64,000 bases of DNA from Leptolyngbya sp. NIES-2104 (GCF_001485215.1 NZ_BBWW01000001.1:310001-374000); one strand, 5' to 3'; shown: positions 35,812-47,083, numbered from the stretch's first letter. Program-made: numbers and translations. The notes: a model not told the origin generated them from the sequence alone.

Positions 35812-36708
35812 ATGGAAAATGATCGCTTAATGGTACAAGATCCGCGCAAGCAGTATCCGCAACCCCCTTTTCCGAAACAGCCGCAACCTGTACCAGGACT
35901 GGCTCAAGAAATGCAGCCCCAACCGGATCACGGTGAACAGAGCTACAAAGGCTCTGGAAAGCTTGTGGGTCGAAAAGCATTGATCACCGGAGGCGATTCT
36001 GGAATCGGGCGTGCGGTTGCGATCGCATTTGCGCGAGAAGGAGCCGATGTTGCAATTTCTTATCTTCCAAGCGAAGAGAGCGATGCGAAAGCGGTGATTG
36101 AATTGATCGAACAATCTGGACGCAAAGCGGTAGCACTTCCGGGCGACATCACTGATGAACAATTCTGCCAGCAGCTTGTTGGAAATGCGGTATCATCGCT
36201 CAACGGACTCGATATTCTCGTAAACAATGCCGGGGTACAGAAGTCGTATCCCTCGATTAGCGACATTCCGACCGAGCACTTTGACAAAGTGATGAAAACG
36301 AATCTATATGCGATGTTTTGGATTACCAAGGCAGCAGTTCCTCACCTAAAGCCTGGTGCTTCTATCATCAACACGACTTCAATTCAGGGGTATCAACCTT
36401 CAGCGTCTTCGCTTGATTATGCGATGACGAAAGCCGCGATCGCAGATTTCAGCAAGGCTCTATCAAAACAACTAATTGAACAAGGAGTACGGGTGAATGC
36501 GGTTGCTCCAGGACCGTTCTGGACACCGCTCCAGCCAACGGGCGGACAAACACAGGACAAGATTGAGAAATTTGGTTCAGAAGTGCCGTTAGGACGACCC
36601 GGACAGCCTGTGGAAATTGCGCCTGTATATGTCCTGTTGGCTTCACAAGAAGGCAGCTACATTACCGGAGAAGTGTATGGCGTGACGGGTGGAACTGGCA
36701 TCGCGTAA
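35812..36708 (+). CDS. SDR family oxidoreductase (YghA/GsiB-associated type)
   Basis: 298 residues from the ATG at 35812 (GAGG 9 bases upstream). An N-terminal tail rich in Pro/Gln (PQPPFPKQPQPVPGLAQEMQ) precedes the Rossmann motif KALITGGDSGIGRAVAIAFA, NNAGVQ, the catalytic S-x-Y-x3-K (SSLDYAMTKAA) and the C-terminal ITGEVYGVTGG. The tailed form is typical of general-stress SDRs such as YghA or YdaD, which reduce aldehydes or ketones with NAD(P)H. A start at 35713 adds 33 residues and has a weak ribosome site. Confidence 0.9.
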   Translation: MENDRLMVQDPRKQYPQPPFPKQPQPVPGLAQEMQPQPDHGEQSYKGSGKLVGRKALITGGDSGIGRAVAIAFAREGADVAISYLPSEESDAKAVIELIEQSGRKAVALPGDITDEQFCQQLVGNAVSSLNGLDILVNNAGVQKSYPSISDIPTEHFDKVMKTNLYAMFWITKAAVPHLKPGASIINTTSIQGYQPSASSLDYAMTKAAIADFSKALSKQLIEQGVRVNAVAPGPFWTPLQPTGGQTQDKIEKFGSEVPLGRPGQPVEIAPVYVLLASQEGSYITGEVYGVTGGTGIA

Positions 36709-36752
36709 TTGCAAAATAGCGATTAGTTATTTTCAAATAGTCAAAAGTCATT

Positions 36753-39700
36753 ATGCTCAAAGTATTCGCCGATCGAGGAGGAACGTTTACGGATTTAGTG
36801 GCAGTGACAGAGGATCAAAAGATCATCGATCGACTCTCACTTTCTCCTGAACGCTTCCAGATTACATCGCTTGCTGGTCAGTTCTGGATTGTGATCTACA
36901 AACTACTGTCAGAACAACCCGAACAGTATCAAGATGCAGTGATTCAAGGAATTCGAGACATTCTAGGTTTATCTCGTGATCAATCGATTCCACCTGAAAC
37001 GGTTGAAGTCGTCAAGATGGGGACTACAGTCGCTACAAATGCGTTACTTGAACGCAAAGGTGAACGAACTTTGCTGCTAATCACTGAAGGCTTCCGAGAT
37101 GCGCTCACCATTGGATATCAGAACCGTCCTAATATCTTTGCGCGGGAAATCGTTTTACCAGAACGACTGTATGAGCAAGTGATCGAAGTCAAGGAACGCT
37201 ACACGGCTCAAGGTGAAGAGCTTGTTCCGATTATGTCCGAAGAAGAGGCGAGACTCACAACGCTGTTACAGCAAGCTTACGAAAATGGCATTCGAGCGAT
37301 CGCGATCGCATTTCTACATAGTTATCGCTATCCACAACACGAACAGCAAATTTCAGCGATCGCTCACAAGGTTGGCTTCGTTCAAGTCTCGGTATCTCAC
37401 GAAGTCAGTCCACTAATGAAGCTGATTCGGCGCGGAGATACAACGGTTGTCGATGCTTATCTTTCTCCGATTTTGCGGCGCTATGTGGATCAAGTCGGAG
37501 CCGCATTAATGCAACAAGGATCGACGACTAAGCTAGAGTTTATGAAATCGGATGGGGGACTGACCGAAGCACAACGATTTCAAGGCAAGGATAGCATTCT
37601 TTCAGGACCTGCGGGCGGGATTGTGGGAGCAGTTAAAACCAGTACTGCTGCGGGATTTGACAAAATTATTGGTTTTGATATGGGCGGCACTTCGACAGAT
37701 GTGTCTCACTATCACGGCGAGTACGAGCGCACCTTTGAAACCGAAGTTGCAGGAGTGCGATTATGTGCGCCAATGATGTCAATTCACACTGTTGCAGCGG
37801 GAGGTGGATCAGTCTTGCAGTTTGATGGATCGCGCTATCGAGTCGGTCCAGAATCGGCTGGAGCAAATCCCGGACCTGCTTGCTATCGAAAAGGCGGACC
37901 GTTAACCGTAACCGATTGTAATGTTCGCTTAGGCAAAATTCAGCCCGAATTCTTTCCACACGTGTTTGGAACTGAGGGAAATCTACCGCTCGATCGAGCA
38001 ATTGTGGATCAAAAATTCGCCGCGCTCACCGCAGACATTCAAGCGAAAACCGGAGACACTCGCACCGATGAACAAGTCGCGGCTGGATTTTTGGCAATTG
38101 CGATCGACAAAATGGCAAATGCGATCAAAAAAATTTCAGTCCAACGCGGCTATGATGTCACGCAATACACGCTCTGTTGCTTTGGGGGTGCAGGGGGACA
38201 ACATGCTTGTCTCATTGCTGAAGCGCTAGGCATGTCAAAGATATTTATTCATCCATTTGCAGGAGTTCTGTCGGCTTACGGGATTGGACTTGCAGACGTG
38301 CGAACTTTGAAAGAGAAGGCAATAGAAGCTCCTTTAAGTGGAGAACAAATTCCTGTACTAGAGCGAACCTTGTCAGCACTCGATGCAGAAAGTCGATCGG
38401 AAATCATCGCTCAAGGAGTGAATCGCGATCGCATTGAAACTCTGTTCAAAGTACGTTTACGCTATCAAGGGACGGATTCTGCATTGACGGTGAACTTCGA
38501 TCAAGCCGAAACGATGCGATCGCAATTCGAGGAAATCTATCAGCAGCGCTACGGATTTTCCATGACCGATAAAGGTTTAGTGGTTGAAGCGGTTTCGGTC
38601 GAAGCGATCGCACACGCAGACCCAATCACCGAACCTTTGATTTCCGAAGATAGAACGATTCCACTCAGTTCAATTGCAACAGTTCAAATCTACACCAAAG
38701 GAGCTTGGCGGGATACACCTATCTATCGTCGTCAAGATCTAAAACCTGGCGATCGCATTTCTGGATCTGCTCTGATTTTAGAACCGACTGGGACTAATGT
38801 GATTGAACCAGGATGGTGTGCAGAACTTACACCACAAAACTATCTGATCCTAAGCAAGATCAAGGAAGTTAAAGAACTATTGACTACAACGATCGAGACA
38901 ACGCCTGATCCAGTGCTACTAGAGATTTTTAACAATCTCGTTCGTGCGATCGCGGAAGAAATGGGCATCACTCTGCAAAATACAAGCTACTCGGTCAACA
39001 TCAAAGAACGCCTCGATTTTTCCTGTGCCATCTTTGATCGAAACGGTCAACTTGTCGCAAATGCACCTCATATTCCAGTGCATCTAGGCTCAATGAGCGA
39101 AAGTGTCAGCAGTCTCATTCGTGCACGAGGAAACACACTCAAACCCGGAGATGCCTTTGCCTCGAACAATCCCTACAACGGTGGAACCCATCTACCTGAT
39201 ATCACGGTGATCACCCCAGTATTTGTCGGAAACTCACCGATGTTTTATGTTGCTTCTCGTGGACATCATGCAGACATTGGAGGCATTACACCTGGTTCAA
39301 TGCCGCCGCATAGTACCACGATCAACCAAGAAGGAATCCTACTTGACAATGTGCAAATCGTCGATCGAGGAAAGTTTCAAGAAGCAGAACTCTTGGAGTT
39401 ACTTACGACAGGTCACTATCCCGTTCGCAATCCAGTTCAAAATTTAGCAGATTTGCAAGCTCAGATTGCAGCGAATGAACGCGGTGTTCAAGAGCTTCGT
39501 CGCATTGTTGAACAATATGGATTAGAAGTAGTACAAGCTTATATGCAGCACGTCCAGAACAATGCAGAAGAATCAGTGCGGCGTGTGATCGATGTGCTCA
39601 AACCCGGTCGCTTTGACTATCTGATGGATGATCACAGTCGAATTTGTGTCGATATTCAAATCGATCGCACAACTCGTTCTGCCCACATCGATTTCACCGG

Positions 39701-40433
39701 AACATCTCCCCAACAATCGACAAATCTCAACGCGCCTTTAGCGATCTGTAAAGCCGTTGTTCTCTATGTGTTCCGCACTCTGGTCAATGATGATATTCCA
39801 CTCAATGCGGGCTGTCTAAAACCGCTCGAAATCATTGTTCCAGAAGGCTGTTTACTCAATCCGCGTCCGCCTGCTGCGGTCGTCGCTGGAAATGTCGAAA
39901 CCTCACAAGCGATCGCGAATGCTCTCTACGGCGCACTCGGTGTGATGGCAGCTTCTCAAGGCACGATGAATAATTTCACTTTCGGTAATGAGCAGCATCA
40001 ATACTATGAAACGATCTGCGGCGGTTCTGGAGCCGGAGAACCATTCGATGGAGCCGATGCGGTTCAAACTCACATGACTAATTCACGCCTGACTGATCCA
40101 GAAGTTTTAGAGTGGCGCTTTCCCGTGTTGGTTGAAGCCTTTTCGATCCGATCGCACAGTGGCGGACTCGGAAAACATCGAGGTGGAAATGGAGCCATTC
40201 GTCGCATTCAATTTCGCGAACCGATGACCGCTGCTATTTTATCCGGGCATCGAATTGTGCCACCCTTCGGTTTAGCAGGCGGTCAATTCGGTGAGATCGG
40301 ACGCAATTTCGTTGTTCGGCAAGATGGCTCGATCGAGTCCCTCACGAGTAAAGCCGAAGTGTCCATGAATCCAGGCGATGTCTTTGTGATTGAAACGCCT
40401 GGAGGTGGAGGATTCGGCGCTGTTTCTGAGTAA
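36753..40433 (+). CDS. Hydantoinase/5-oxoprolinase family protein, HyuA-HyuB fusion
   Basis: 1226 residues. Residues about 1-690 are HyuA-like ([14 protein letters not shown], then the ATPase segment [20 protein letters not shown] and GGAGGQHAC); about 710-1226 are HyuB-like ([44 protein letters not shown]). The fused form cleaves 5-oxoproline to glutamate with ATP in the glutathione cycle, or hydrolyses hydantoins. The length fits eukaryotic-type OPLAH proteins. Start is the ATG at 36753, 44 bases after the SDR gene. A small membrane protein gene follows. Confidence 0.95.
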   Translation: MLKVFADRGGTFTDLVAVTEDQKIIDRLSLSPERFQITSLAGQFWIVIYKLLSEQPEQYQDAVIQGIRDILGLSRDQSIPPETVEVVKMGTTVATNALLERKGERTLLLITEGFRDALTIGYQNRPNIFAREIVLPERLYEQVIEVKERYTAQGEELVPIMSEEEARLTTLLQQAYENGIRAIAIAFLHSYRYPQHEQQISAIAHKVGFVQVSVSHEVSPLMKLIRRGDTTVVDAYLSPILRRYVDQVGAALMQQGSTTKLEFMKSDGGLTEAQRFQGKDSILSGPAGGIVGAVKTSTAAGFDKIIGFDMGGTSTDVSHYHGEYERTFETEVAGVRLCAPMMSIHTVAAGGGSVLQFDGSRYRVGPESAGANPGPACYRKGGPLTVTDCNVRLGKIQPEFFPHVFGTEGNLPLDRAIVDQKFAALTADIQAKTGDTRTDEQVAAGFLAIAIDKMANAIKKISVQRGYDVTQYTLCCFGGAGGQHACLIAEALGMSKIFIHPFAGVLSAYGIGLADVRTLKEKAIEAPLSGEQIPVLERTLSALDAESRSEIIAQGVNRDRIETLFKVRLRYQGTDSALTVNFDQAETMRSQFEEIYQQRYGFSMTDKGLVVEAVSVEAIAHADPITEPLISEDRTIPLSSIATVQIYTKGAWRDTPIYRRQDLKPGDRISGSALILEPTGTNVIEPGWCAELTPQNYLILSKIKEVKELLTTTIETTPDPVLLEIFNNLVRAIAEEMGITLQNTSYSVNIKERLDFSCAIFDRNGQLVANAPHIPVHLGSMSESVSSLIRARGNTLKPGDAFASNNPYNGGTHLPDITVITPVFVGNSPMFYVASRGHHADIGGITPGSMPPHSTTINQEGILLDNVQIVDRGKFQEAELLELLTTGHYPVRNPVQNLADLQAQIAANERGVQELRRIVEQYGLEVVQAYMQHVQNNAEESVRRVIDVLKPGRFDYLMDDHSRICVDIQIDRTTRSAHIDFTGTSPQQSTNLNAPLAICKAVVLYVFRTLVNDDIPLNAGCLKPLEIIVPEGCLLNPRPPAAVVAGNVETSQAIANALYGALGVMAASQGTMNNFTFGNEQHQYYETICGGSGAGEPFDGADAVQTHMTNSRLTDPEVLEWRFPVLVEAFSIRSHSGGLGKHRGGNGAIRRIQFREPMTAAILSGHRIVPPFGLAGGQFGEIGRNFVVRQDGSIESLTSKAEVSMNPGDVFVIETPGGGGFGAVSE

Positions 40434-40521
40434 CTGGAAGCCCTCTGAACCTGCATCACCTCGCCGGTCGCAGAAACAATTATTACTGTGCATCGATTCA
40501 CATCATCGATCGAGGTTTCCG

Positions 40522-40737
40522 ATGACCAACCCAAACACTACTCGACAAGGAGATTTATTCAAATTGCTTTTAATGAGTACTTTAGTCGGTCTGATGATGT
40601 TCGGTTGGCTCAGCCGCAAATTAGATTCAGAAGTTCAGGCTAAGCCAACGGGAACATCACAAACTGTCGAATGGCGTAATCCGTCTTTCCGCTCTCTGAA
40701 ACAGGTCAGCGGGGGAACCTCGGCTGGAGTGAGATAA
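40522..40737 (+). CDS. Small single-pass membrane protein
   Basis: 71 residues from an ATG at 40522 preceded by CGAGG. A membrane helix spans about residues 14-31 (LLLMSTLVGLMMFGWLSRKL), followed by a short soluble tail ending in SGGTSAGVR. No family recognised. It follows the oxoprolinase gene by 88 bases and ends in a bidirectional hairpin. An upstream start at 40390 would overlap the oxoprolinase and is rejected. Confidence 0.6.
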   Translation: MTNPNTTRQGDLFKLLLMSTLVGLMMFGWLSRKLDSEVQAKPTGTSQTVEWRNPSFRSLKQVSGGTSAGVR

Positions 40738-40774
40738 GCCTTTCCTCGGTGTTTCAAATCGAGTCTATTGAAAA

Positions 40775-40827
40775 AGCCCATTTTCTCGTAGAAGCGTCAT
40801 TGAAATGTCGAAACGAGAAAATAGGCT
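40775..40827. terminator. Bidirectional hairpin between convergent genes
   Basis: A 15-base arm at 40775-40789 (AGCCCATTTTCTCGT) pairs with 40813-40827 with one mismatch around a 23-base loop. It lies between the stop at 40737 (plus) and the stop at 40855 (minus). AAAAA precedes it, giving a T-run for the minus-strand transcript. Confidence 0.7.
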
Positions 40828-40854
40828 CGTAGAACCTCAAATTGAGCACTCGTT

Positions 40855-41895
40855 TTAGAGTTTTTGCCCGATCGAGATTGTCCGCACCTCGCCATTTCGC
40901 CGAACGCTAACGTAGTTGTTCGAGATATCCACAACACTCCAACCACTCGATCCGATACTTTCTCCGATGTAATACCGCTGCGTCACTCCGTTCATTTCAA
41001 ACAGAATCGCCGATTGAGTCGGATCACTCGCGATCGCAATTCCCCGTAACGATCGCTGCGGTTCACTAGAAGTCGCTTGAGCGGGCTGAATCGCGATCGG
41101 AGTCACGGCGACCGACTGAGATCGAGATGATGGATTCATCGACAACCGTTCTAACGCCGAAGATAACCGCGTGAGAACTTGATTCAGTTCTTGCGGATTT
41201 TTACTCACTGCGGTAGCAACAGGATTCGGAGCGGAAACAGAAGGAACATTAATCACGACTGGCGTTTTCTCAGACAGATCCGATCGCGGATTGCCCGCAA
41301 CCGGAACGCTCGGTAGGTTGCGAGCAACCATTGGAGAGCTTGCCGCTTTACGATCGATATTTTCCAGTGATCGCTTCATGTATTGAGCAAACTGGAGATT
41401 GGTATCGGCAGAAACCGCTTTAGGTGCGGTCGCAACGGCAGTCGGTTCTCTAGTTGCCAATGCAAAGAATCTTTGAACGGTTCCCCGCTGAATCAGCCAT
41501 ACAGAAGCAGCCGAGAGCGCAGATAATCCGAAGACGATCGCTAGGAACTTTTGAAAACCGTAGCTTTTGAGTTTGACTGGTTTCGATGCGATCGCAGTTT
41601 CTGAAACTGCCGGAGCCGTCCACTGAGGCAACTGAGGTTGAACGACAATCGGTGCCGCAGTTTGCAAAGGAAGCTCGATCGAAGGTTGAGGTTTAACTCG
41701 AATCGGTTCAGGTGGGGGAACGCTGCCCGATAAGAGATCTTCCACATCCTCAAACAAGTCATCCATTAATCGATCGGCGTAAGTATCGACCTGGACAGGT
41801 GCTGGCATCAGCCCATAAAGTTTAGGTGACGGCTGTGCGGAAGTCGCCTGTGAGGAATCGAAGGATTGGGTTGCGCCGTTGATGGTTTGAGGCAT
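40855..41895 (-). CDS. Cyanobacterial membrane protein with GspC/PilP-like C-terminal domain (tentative)
   Basis: 346 residues: an N-terminal cytosolic region with an acidic motif (DRLMDDLFEDVEDLLSG), a Pro-rich linker, one membrane helix at about 116-132 (FLAIVFGLSALSAASVWLI), a Ser/Pro/Ala-rich periplasmic stretch, then a compact C-terminal domain (GIAIASDPTQSAILFEMNGV... VVDISNNYVSVRRNGEVRTI). That domain resembles the small beta domain of GspC/PilP secretion proteins. I cannot confirm a family, and no secretion genes are nearby. It stands alone. Confidence 0.6.
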   Translation of the reverse strand: MPQTINGATQSFDSSQATSAQPSPKLYGLMPAPVQVDTYADRLMDDLFEDVEDLLSGSVPPPEPIRVKPQPSIELPLQTAAPIVVQPQLPQWTAPAVSETAIASKPVKLKSYGFQKFLAIVFGLSALSAASVWLIQRGTVQRFFALATREPTAVATAPKAVSADTNLQFAQYMKRSLENIDRKAASSPMVARNLPSVPVAGNPRSDLSEKTPVVINVPSVSAPNPVATAVSKNPQELNQVLTRLSSALERLSMNPSSRSQSVAVTPIAIQPAQATSSEPQRSLRGIAIASDPTQSAILFEMNGVTQRYYIGESIGSSGWSVVDISNNYVSVRRNGEVRTISIGQKL

Positions 41896-42148
41896 AGTTG
41901 AAAAGGCTTGTCGAGTACGAAAAACTACTGAGAATTCAGCAGTAGATTGAGATTGAAATGGGCAATCATGTCAGCCTTGCATCACGGTTTTGCAGTTGAG
42001 CGAATCGAAGCGAATTCCGAATCGCCCAACCACCATACGTGTTTGGGATTATACTCGACGGATATTTTTACGGCGCAGTTCGACCGAACGATGCCCGGAT
42101 TCTACGGAGACGATCGAGCTAGGAGGATTTGAGGAGTATGGAAAGTTT

Positions 42149-42311
42149 CTTCGCTGCGTTCGCTCACGCCCTGAAATAAATTTCGGTCTAATCGACGAAA
42201 GTCTACTGAAGTAGACTGGGAGCAAGTTTCAAGCTCTTAGTCCATTTTTAATGGACTTGCGTCGATTAGCCCGAAATTCCATTTCAGGGCGGGATGTCGC
42301 AACAAACGAAG
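42149..42311. repeat. Long imperfect inverted-repeat element (hairpin family, copy 1)
   Basis: The core arms are 42167-42197 and 42260-42291: CGCCCTGAAAT and TTTCGG/CTAATCGACG on the left pair with CGTCGATTAG, CCGAAATT and ATTTCAGGGCG on the right. Inside are two small hairpins (AGTCTACT-GAAGTAGACT and AGTCCAT-TTTTAATGGACT). An outer CTTCG/CGAAG pair extends it to 42149-42311. The architecture matches copy 2 at 57911-58107. The rest of the 41896-42327 gap holds no gene that I can support. Confidence 0.8.
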
Positions 42312-42327
42312 ACGACTCAAACATTCT

Positions 42328-43500
42328 CTAAAGTTTCGATTTCACAAACGCCGCTAAACGATCGATGCCTTTCTCGATCGTGCTCATATCCGTTGCGTAT
42401 GACAGCCGAATATAATCATCTGCATCAAACGCAATCCCCGGAATCGCCGCGACTTTTTGTTCAGTCAACAATCCATCACAAAACTCTAGTGAGGTCTTTC
42501 CTAATTTGCTGATGTCGATCATCAGATAAAACGCACCGTCAGGTTTCGCGCAATTTAACCCAGGAATCGCACTGACGAGATCAAAAATTGCTTGTCGCCG
42601 TTCTGCAAACGCTTGCCGCATCAATTCGACCGATTCATTCGATCGCGGATCTTCATACGCTGCGATCGCGCCATATTGAGCAAACGTACAGACATTCGAG
42701 GTGCTGTGTCCCTGAATCTTACTTGCGGCTTTGATCAAGTCCGCATTGCCCGCCAAGTATCCAACGCGCCATCCGGTCATCGAGTAGGCTTTGGCAAATC
42801 CGTGACTAATAATGGTGCGATCGAACACTTCTGGACTTACTGCCGCAATACTCAAGTGCTCTGCACCGTCGTACAGTAAGCGTTCGTAAATTTCGTCTGA
42901 AACCACATAGATTTGTTTTTCGACGATCACTTCCGCGATCGCTCGAATTTCATCCGGGGTGTACACCATTCCCGTCGGATTCGAGGGCGAATTTAACACA
43001 AACAGCTTTGTTTGATCCGTGATTGCTTGTCTGAGTTGATCGGGTGTGATCTTAAATTGCGTTTCTGCGGTGGTTTTAACAATCTTCGGCGTTCCACCTG
43101 CGAGTTTGACCATCTCTGGATAACTCACCCAATACGGAGCCGGGATAATTACTTCATCGCCCGGATCGAGCAGCGTCATCATCAAGTTATAGAGCGAATG
43201 TTTACCGCCATTCGTCACGATGATATTTTCCGGTTGATAAGTCAGACCGTTCTCACGCTGGAGTTTGGAAACGATCGCATCTCGCAAGATTGGTTCACCT
43301 GCTGCCGGACCGTAGCGGGTTTTTCCTTGTTTGAGGGCATCCGCTGCCGCCTGCTTGATGTGGTCTGGCGTATCAAAGTCCGGTTCACCTGCGCTAAAGC
43401 TACAGATATCGATGCCTTCTCGTTTCATTGCTTTTGCTTTTGCGTCGATCGCAAGGGTGAGAGAAGGCGTAACCTGACTTACTCGTGCTGCCAGTTTCAT
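42328..43500 (-). CDS. Pyridoxal phosphate-dependent aminotransferase, aspartate type (class I)
   Basis: 390 residues of the AspC/AspAT-Ib fold: [18 protein letters not shown] near the N terminus, [10 protein letters not shown] (171-180), and the Schiff-base lysine K237 in [17 protein letters not shown]. It transfers amino groups between aspartate or similar donors and 2-oxoglutarate; cyanobacterial members can also act on prephenate. The ATG at 43500 is the only sensible start. It stands alone between a repeat element and the aldolase gene. Confidence 0.95.
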   Translation of the reverse strand: MKLAARVSQVTPSLTLAIDAKAKAMKREGIDICSFSAGEPDFDTPDHIKQAAADALKQGKTRYGPAAGEPILRDAIVSKLQRENGLTYQPENIIVTNGGKHSLYNLMMTLLDPGDEVIIPAPYWVSYPEMVKLAGGTPKIVKTTAETQFKITPDQLRQAITDQTKLFVLNSPSNPTGMVYTPDEIRAIAEVIVEKQIYVVSDEIYERLLYDGAEHLSIAAVSPEVFDRTIISHGFAKAYSMTGWRVGYLAGNADLIKAASKIQGHSTSNVCTFAQYGAIAAYEDPRSNESVELMRQAFAERRQAIFDLVSAIPGLNCAKPDGAFYLMIDISKLGKTSLEFCDGLLTEQKVAAIPGIAFDADDYIRLSYATDMSTIEKGIDRLAAFVKSKL

Positions 43501-43610
43501 ATCAATGTTTAGGATGGGGGATTAGGTCGGGAATCACGAATCGTGCCCGGATCAGGATTTTGATTCTATCGTGATCCCCGAAAATTAAATCCTAAGATTT
43601 AACGTATCTT

Positions 43611-44693
43611 TTATGCGATCGTAATCTCTGGTGATAAATAAACATCCTGAATCGCATGGAACAGTTTCACGCCTTCATCAAACGGGCGTTGAAAGGTCTT
43701 ACGTCCCGAAATCAATCCGGTTCCACCTGCTCGTTTGTTGACAACAGCAGTCCGAATCGCTTCGGCAAAATCATTCTTACCCGATGCGCCACCAGAATTG
43801 ATCAATCCTGCTCGTCCCGCATAGCAATTCAGAACTTGGTAGCGGGTGAGATCGATCGGGTGATCCGTGGTTAGATCGCTGTAAACCTTCGGATCAGTTT
43901 TTCCGTAACTTTGTCCGGTAGCTTTCGCAACTGCACCGTATCCGTTGTTGATTTCAGGTAGTTTTTGCTTGATGATATCGGCTTCGATCGTCACTCCTAA
44001 GTGATTCGCTTGTCCGGTCAGATCTGCTGCCAAATGATAGTCTTTGTCTTGCTTAAAGGCATTATTTCGCAGATAGCACCAGAGAATCGTTGCCATTCCG
44101 TATTCATGCGCGAGCGCAAACGCTTGACTGACTTCCTGAATTTGGCGAGTCGAATTCTCAGAGCCAAAATAGATCGTCGCGCCCACTGCAACGGCTCCAA
44201 GATTCCAAGCCTGTTCTACTGAAGCAAACATCACTTGATCGTATTGATTCGGGAATGTCAGGAGTTCATTGTGATTGAGCTTGACGATAAACGGAATTTT
44301 GTGAGCATATTTGCGCGACACACTGCCTAAAACGCCAAGCGTCGTCGCGACAGCATTACAGCCCCCCTCGATCGCTAATTTGATAATGTTCTCGCTATCA
44401 AAATAAATCGGATTCGGAGCAAACGACGCGCCCGCTGAATGTTCAATCCCTTGATCCACAGGCAAAATCGAAATGTATCCGGTATTTGCCAATCGTCCGA
44501 ATGAATAGAGTTGCTGAAGACTCCGGAGCACTTGAGGAGAACGATCGCTTTGAAGGAAAATACGATCGAGAAAATCCGGTCCCGGTAAATGCAGCAAATC
44601 CTTGGAAACTTTCGCTTTATGGGTTAGCAGGTCTTCGCCTTCATCGCCTAACCAAGATGTGACGGACTGAGGCGCAGAGAGTGTAGCGGTCAT
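43611..44693 (-). CDS. Class I fructose-bisphosphate aldolase (DhnA/FbaB type)
   Basis: 360 residues from the ATG at 44693, which has a GAGGA ribosome site; the GTG at 44720 is less likely. Family features include [17 protein letters not shown], the [15 protein letters not shown] strand and the C-terminal [19 protein letters not shown] phosphate-binding region. This is the archaeal-type class I aldolase, which uses a lysine Schiff base instead of metal and interconverts fructose 1,6-bisphosphate with two triose phosphates in glycolysis and the Calvin cycle. Confidence 0.93.
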   Translation of the reverse strand: MTATLSAPQSVTSWLGDEGEDLLTHKAKVSKDLLHLPGPDFLDRIFLQSDRSPQVLRSLQQLYSFGRLANTGYISILPVDQGIEHSAGASFAPNPIYFDSENIIKLAIEGGCNAVATTLGVLGSVSRKYAHKIPFIVKLNHNELLTFPNQYDQVMFASVEQAWNLGAVAVGATIYFGSENSTRQIQEVSQAFALAHEYGMATILWCYLRNNAFKQDKDYHLAADLTGQANHLGVTIEADIIKQKLPEINNGYGAVAKATGQSYGKTDPKVYSDLTTDHPIDLTRYQVLNCYAGRAGLINSGGASGKNDFAEAIRTAVVNKRAGGTGLISGRKTFQRPFDEGVKLFHAIQDVYLSPEITIA

Positions 44694-44770
44694 CGCAGAT
44701 TCCTCAATTCTGTTTCTCACTCACTCTAACGTTTTGCCTCAGAATGGCTTATGTCTCTAAGGGTATTTTT

Positions 44771-45133
44771 ATGAAGATCGCCAAAGCTTGGACGACGATC
44801 GCAGCCGTTGAGTTCGATCGTTCTGTCGCCTTCTATCGCCATTTATTTCAACAAGAACCGCAGCGTTTCGCCCCTGGAAAATATGCCGAGTTTGAAACGA
44901 CCGGAATTCGACTCGGAATCTATCACCCGACAATGGAAGAATCGCCAGAAAAAGCGCCGATCACCTTGTTTCCAGCGATGAGTTTGTGTGTGCAAATTGA
45001 GAATTTAGACAACGCGATCGCCCATCTCGAACCCGAAGCGCACATCGGAGAGATTCGATCGGTTTCACACGGGCGAGAAGCTTACGCCTACGATCCCGAC
45101 GGCAATCGCATCATTCTCTACGAACCAAAATAG
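44771..45133 (+). CDS. VOC family (glyoxalase/bleomycin-resistance-like) protein
   Basis: 120 residues from the ATG at 44771 (AAGGG 8 bases upstream); a start at 44744 would add nine residues. It has the single-VOC pattern: AKAWTTIAAVEFDRSVAFYR at the N terminus, then GIRLGIYHP, a central ...LCVQIENLDNAIAHLE strand and the end DPDGNRIILYEPK. Such proteins bind a metal between paired beta-alpha-beta-beta-beta units and act on diverse small molecules; the substrate is unknown. Confidence 0.88.
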   Translation: MKIAKAWTTIAAVEFDRSVAFYRHLFQQEPQRFAPGKYAEFETTGIRLGIYHPTMEESPEKAPITLFPAMSLCVQIENLDNAIAHLEPEAHIGEIRSVSHGREAYAYDPDGNRIILYEPK

Positions 45134-45244
45134 CAACTTTTCTCCTACTCCTTTTAACCGATTTCCGCCATGAAGAATCGTAACGAGGGTTTCAACCCTC
45201 TAGAATAAAAGAACATTTTCATCGTGGCTTAAACATTACTGCTT

Positions 45245-46333
45245 ATGTCTGTTCTGGCGGTTATTCTTCTTTTGGCAGTTCTGATCTTCGTGCATGAATT
45301 GGGGCATTTCCTAGCAGCGAGGCTTCAGGGCATTTATGCGAATCGATTCTCGATCGGGTTTGGTCCGATTTTGTTTAAATATCAGGGTGAGCAAACCGAG
45401 TATGCACTGAGAGCTTTACCGCTCGGTGGCTTCGTCGGATTTCCTGATGATGATCCAGAAAGCACGATCCCGCCAGATGACCCGAATTTGTTGAAAAATC
45501 GCCCAGTGCTCGATCGAGCGATCGTCATCAGCGCAGGGGTAATCTCAAACTTAATCTTCGCCTACTTTATTCTCGTCGGGCAGATGGCAGTCGTCGGACT
45601 ACCTACGATCGACTACAATCCGGGCGTAATTGTCCCCGAAGCGATCGCGCAAGATGTCGCGGCTCAAGCAGGAATCCAAAACGGCGATCTGGTTGTCGCA
45701 ATTAACGGAAAGCCATTAGGCGCATCCGAAGCGGCGATGAATACTTTGCGACAAACGATCGAAACCAGTCCGGGGATACCTTTGAACTTGTCGATCGAGC
45801 GCAAAGGTCAGCCCGTCACCGTGAATCTCACCCCGAAAGATGACAACGGCAGAGGAAAGATCGGCGTTAAATTACAACCGCATTTCAAAGTGCAGCCGAA
45901 TGGCAAGATCGTGTACTACAAGCATCCGAGTAACCCGATCGGCGTTTTCACGATGGCGGCGAATGAATTTCAGCGGATTGTCGTGCTGACGGTTCAGGGC
46001 TTTGGTCAATTGATCAGCAACTTCAGCAACACAGCAAATCAAGTCGCGGGACCTGTCGCGATCGTGGCTACAGGCGCAAAAATCGCTCAAAACGATTTCG
46101 CCAGCTTGTTTAATTTCACTGCATTAATCAGTATCAACTTAGCGGTGATCAACATTCTGCCACTTCCCGCGCTCGACGGTGGACAGCTTGCTTTTCTCTT
46201 AGTTGAAGGTCTGCGTGGAAAGCCTGTTCCGTCCAAGATCCAAGACGGCGTAATGCAGACCGGATTAATGCTATTACTGGGATTAGGCGTTTTTCTGATC
46301 ATCCGTGATACGGTGAATCTCATTCCTCAGTGA
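45245..46333 (+). CDS. rseP: RseP-like site-2 intramembrane metalloprotease (M50)
   Basis: 362 residues. The zinc motif HELGH is at 17-21 in the first helix, a PDZ domain spans about 120-190 (AAQAGIQNGDLVVAINGKPLG), and the third zinc-ligand motif is near the C terminus (INILPLPALDGGQLAFLLVE). This matches bacterial RseP/Slr-type S2P, which cuts anti-sigma factors or other substrates inside the membrane. Its stop overlaps the GTG start of nth by 4 bases. Confidence 0.95.
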   Translation: MSVLAVILLLAVLIFVHELGHFLAARLQGIYANRFSIGFGPILFKYQGEQTEYALRALPLGGFVGFPDDDPESTIPPDDPNLLKNRPVLDRAIVISAGVISNLIFAYFILVGQMAVVGLPTIDYNPGVIVPEAIAQDVAAQAGIQNGDLVVAINGKPLGASEAAMNTLRQTIETSPGIPLNLSIERKGQPVTVNLTPKDDNGRGKIGVKLQPHFKVQPNGKIVYYKHPSNPIGVFTMAANEFQRIVVLTVQGFGQLISNFSNTANQVAGPVAIVATGAKIAQNDFASLFNFTALISINLAVINILPLPALDGGQLAFLLVEGLRGKPVPSKIQDGVMQTGLMLLLGLGVFLIIRDTVNLIPQ

Positions 46334-47007
46334 CTACTACTCGACGACTTTCTGCAAAAAAACAACGAGCCTTAGAAATTCTGGTGCGGCTAAAAAAGCT
46401 TTATCCTGAAGCGCCCTGCACGTTGGATTATGAAACTCCGGTTCAGTTAATGGTGGCAACGATCCTCGCGGCTCAATGCACCGATGAACGAGTCAATACC
46501 GTAACGCCTGCCTTGTTTCGCCGCTTTCCTGATGCGGCAGCACTGGCAGGCGCTGACGTTTCTGAGCTTGAAAACTTAGTGCGATCGACCGGTTTCTACC
46601 GCAACAAAGCCAAAAATATCCAGGCTGCCTGTCAACTGATCATGGAAAAATACGGCGGCGAAGTTCCTCGATCGATGGAAGATCTCACCAGTCTCCCCGG
46701 AGTCGCCCGCAAAACCGCGAATGTCGTTTCCGCTCACGCTTTCGGAGTCAATCTCGGTGTCACTGTCGATACGCACGTGAAGCGATTAACCTACCGATTA
46801 GGCTTAACCAAAAATACCGAGCCTGTGAAAATCGAACGGGATCTGATGAAACTCTTACCGCAACCAGACTGGGAAAACTGGTCGATTCGATTGGTCTATC
46901 ATGGTCGCGCAGTGTGCAATGCTCGGAGTCCACAGTGCGATCGATGCGTTCTCGCGGATCTTTGCCCCTCTGCCCATCTTGCAGACCCACCCGTCAAGAA
47001 AGCCTAA
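46330..47007 (+). CDS. nth: Endonuclease III (DNA glycosylase/AP lyase)
   Basis: 225 residues. The helix-hairpin-helix LPGVARKTA (122-130) carries the catalytic K128, and D147 lies in VTVDTHVKRL. A C-x6-C-x2-C-x5-C [4Fe-4S] cluster motif is at the C terminus (CNARSPQCDRCVLADLC). It removes oxidised pyrimidines and nicks the AP site. The start is GTG at 46330, overlapping the rseP stop, so it is translationally coupled to an unrelated gene. Confidence 0.96.
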   Translation: MTTTRRLSAKKQRALEILVRLKKLYPEAPCTLDYETPVQLMVATILAAQCTDERVNTVTPALFRRFPDAAALAGADVSELENLVRSTGFYRNKAKNIQAACQLIMEKYGGEVPRSMEDLTSLPGVARKTANVVSAHAFGVNLGVTVDTHVKRLTYRLGLTKNTEPVKIERDLMKLLPQPDWENWSIRLVYHGRAVCNARSPQCDRCVLADLCPSAHLADPPVKKA

Positions 47008-47083
47008 AGGAATCGCATCGAAAGCCGCAGTTTTTGAGTAGAATCAAAAATAGTGTCTTTTATCAAAGGTTCAAAAATCGTTC

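Noticed and set aside
40390-40521. Start of the small membrane protein inside the oxoprolinase gene
   Set aside because: Would overlap by 44 bases; the ATG at 40522 has a ribosome site and begins the natural protein.
42149-42311. Insertion sequence
   Set aside because: No transposase frame between or next to the arms; only an inverted-repeat element can be supported.
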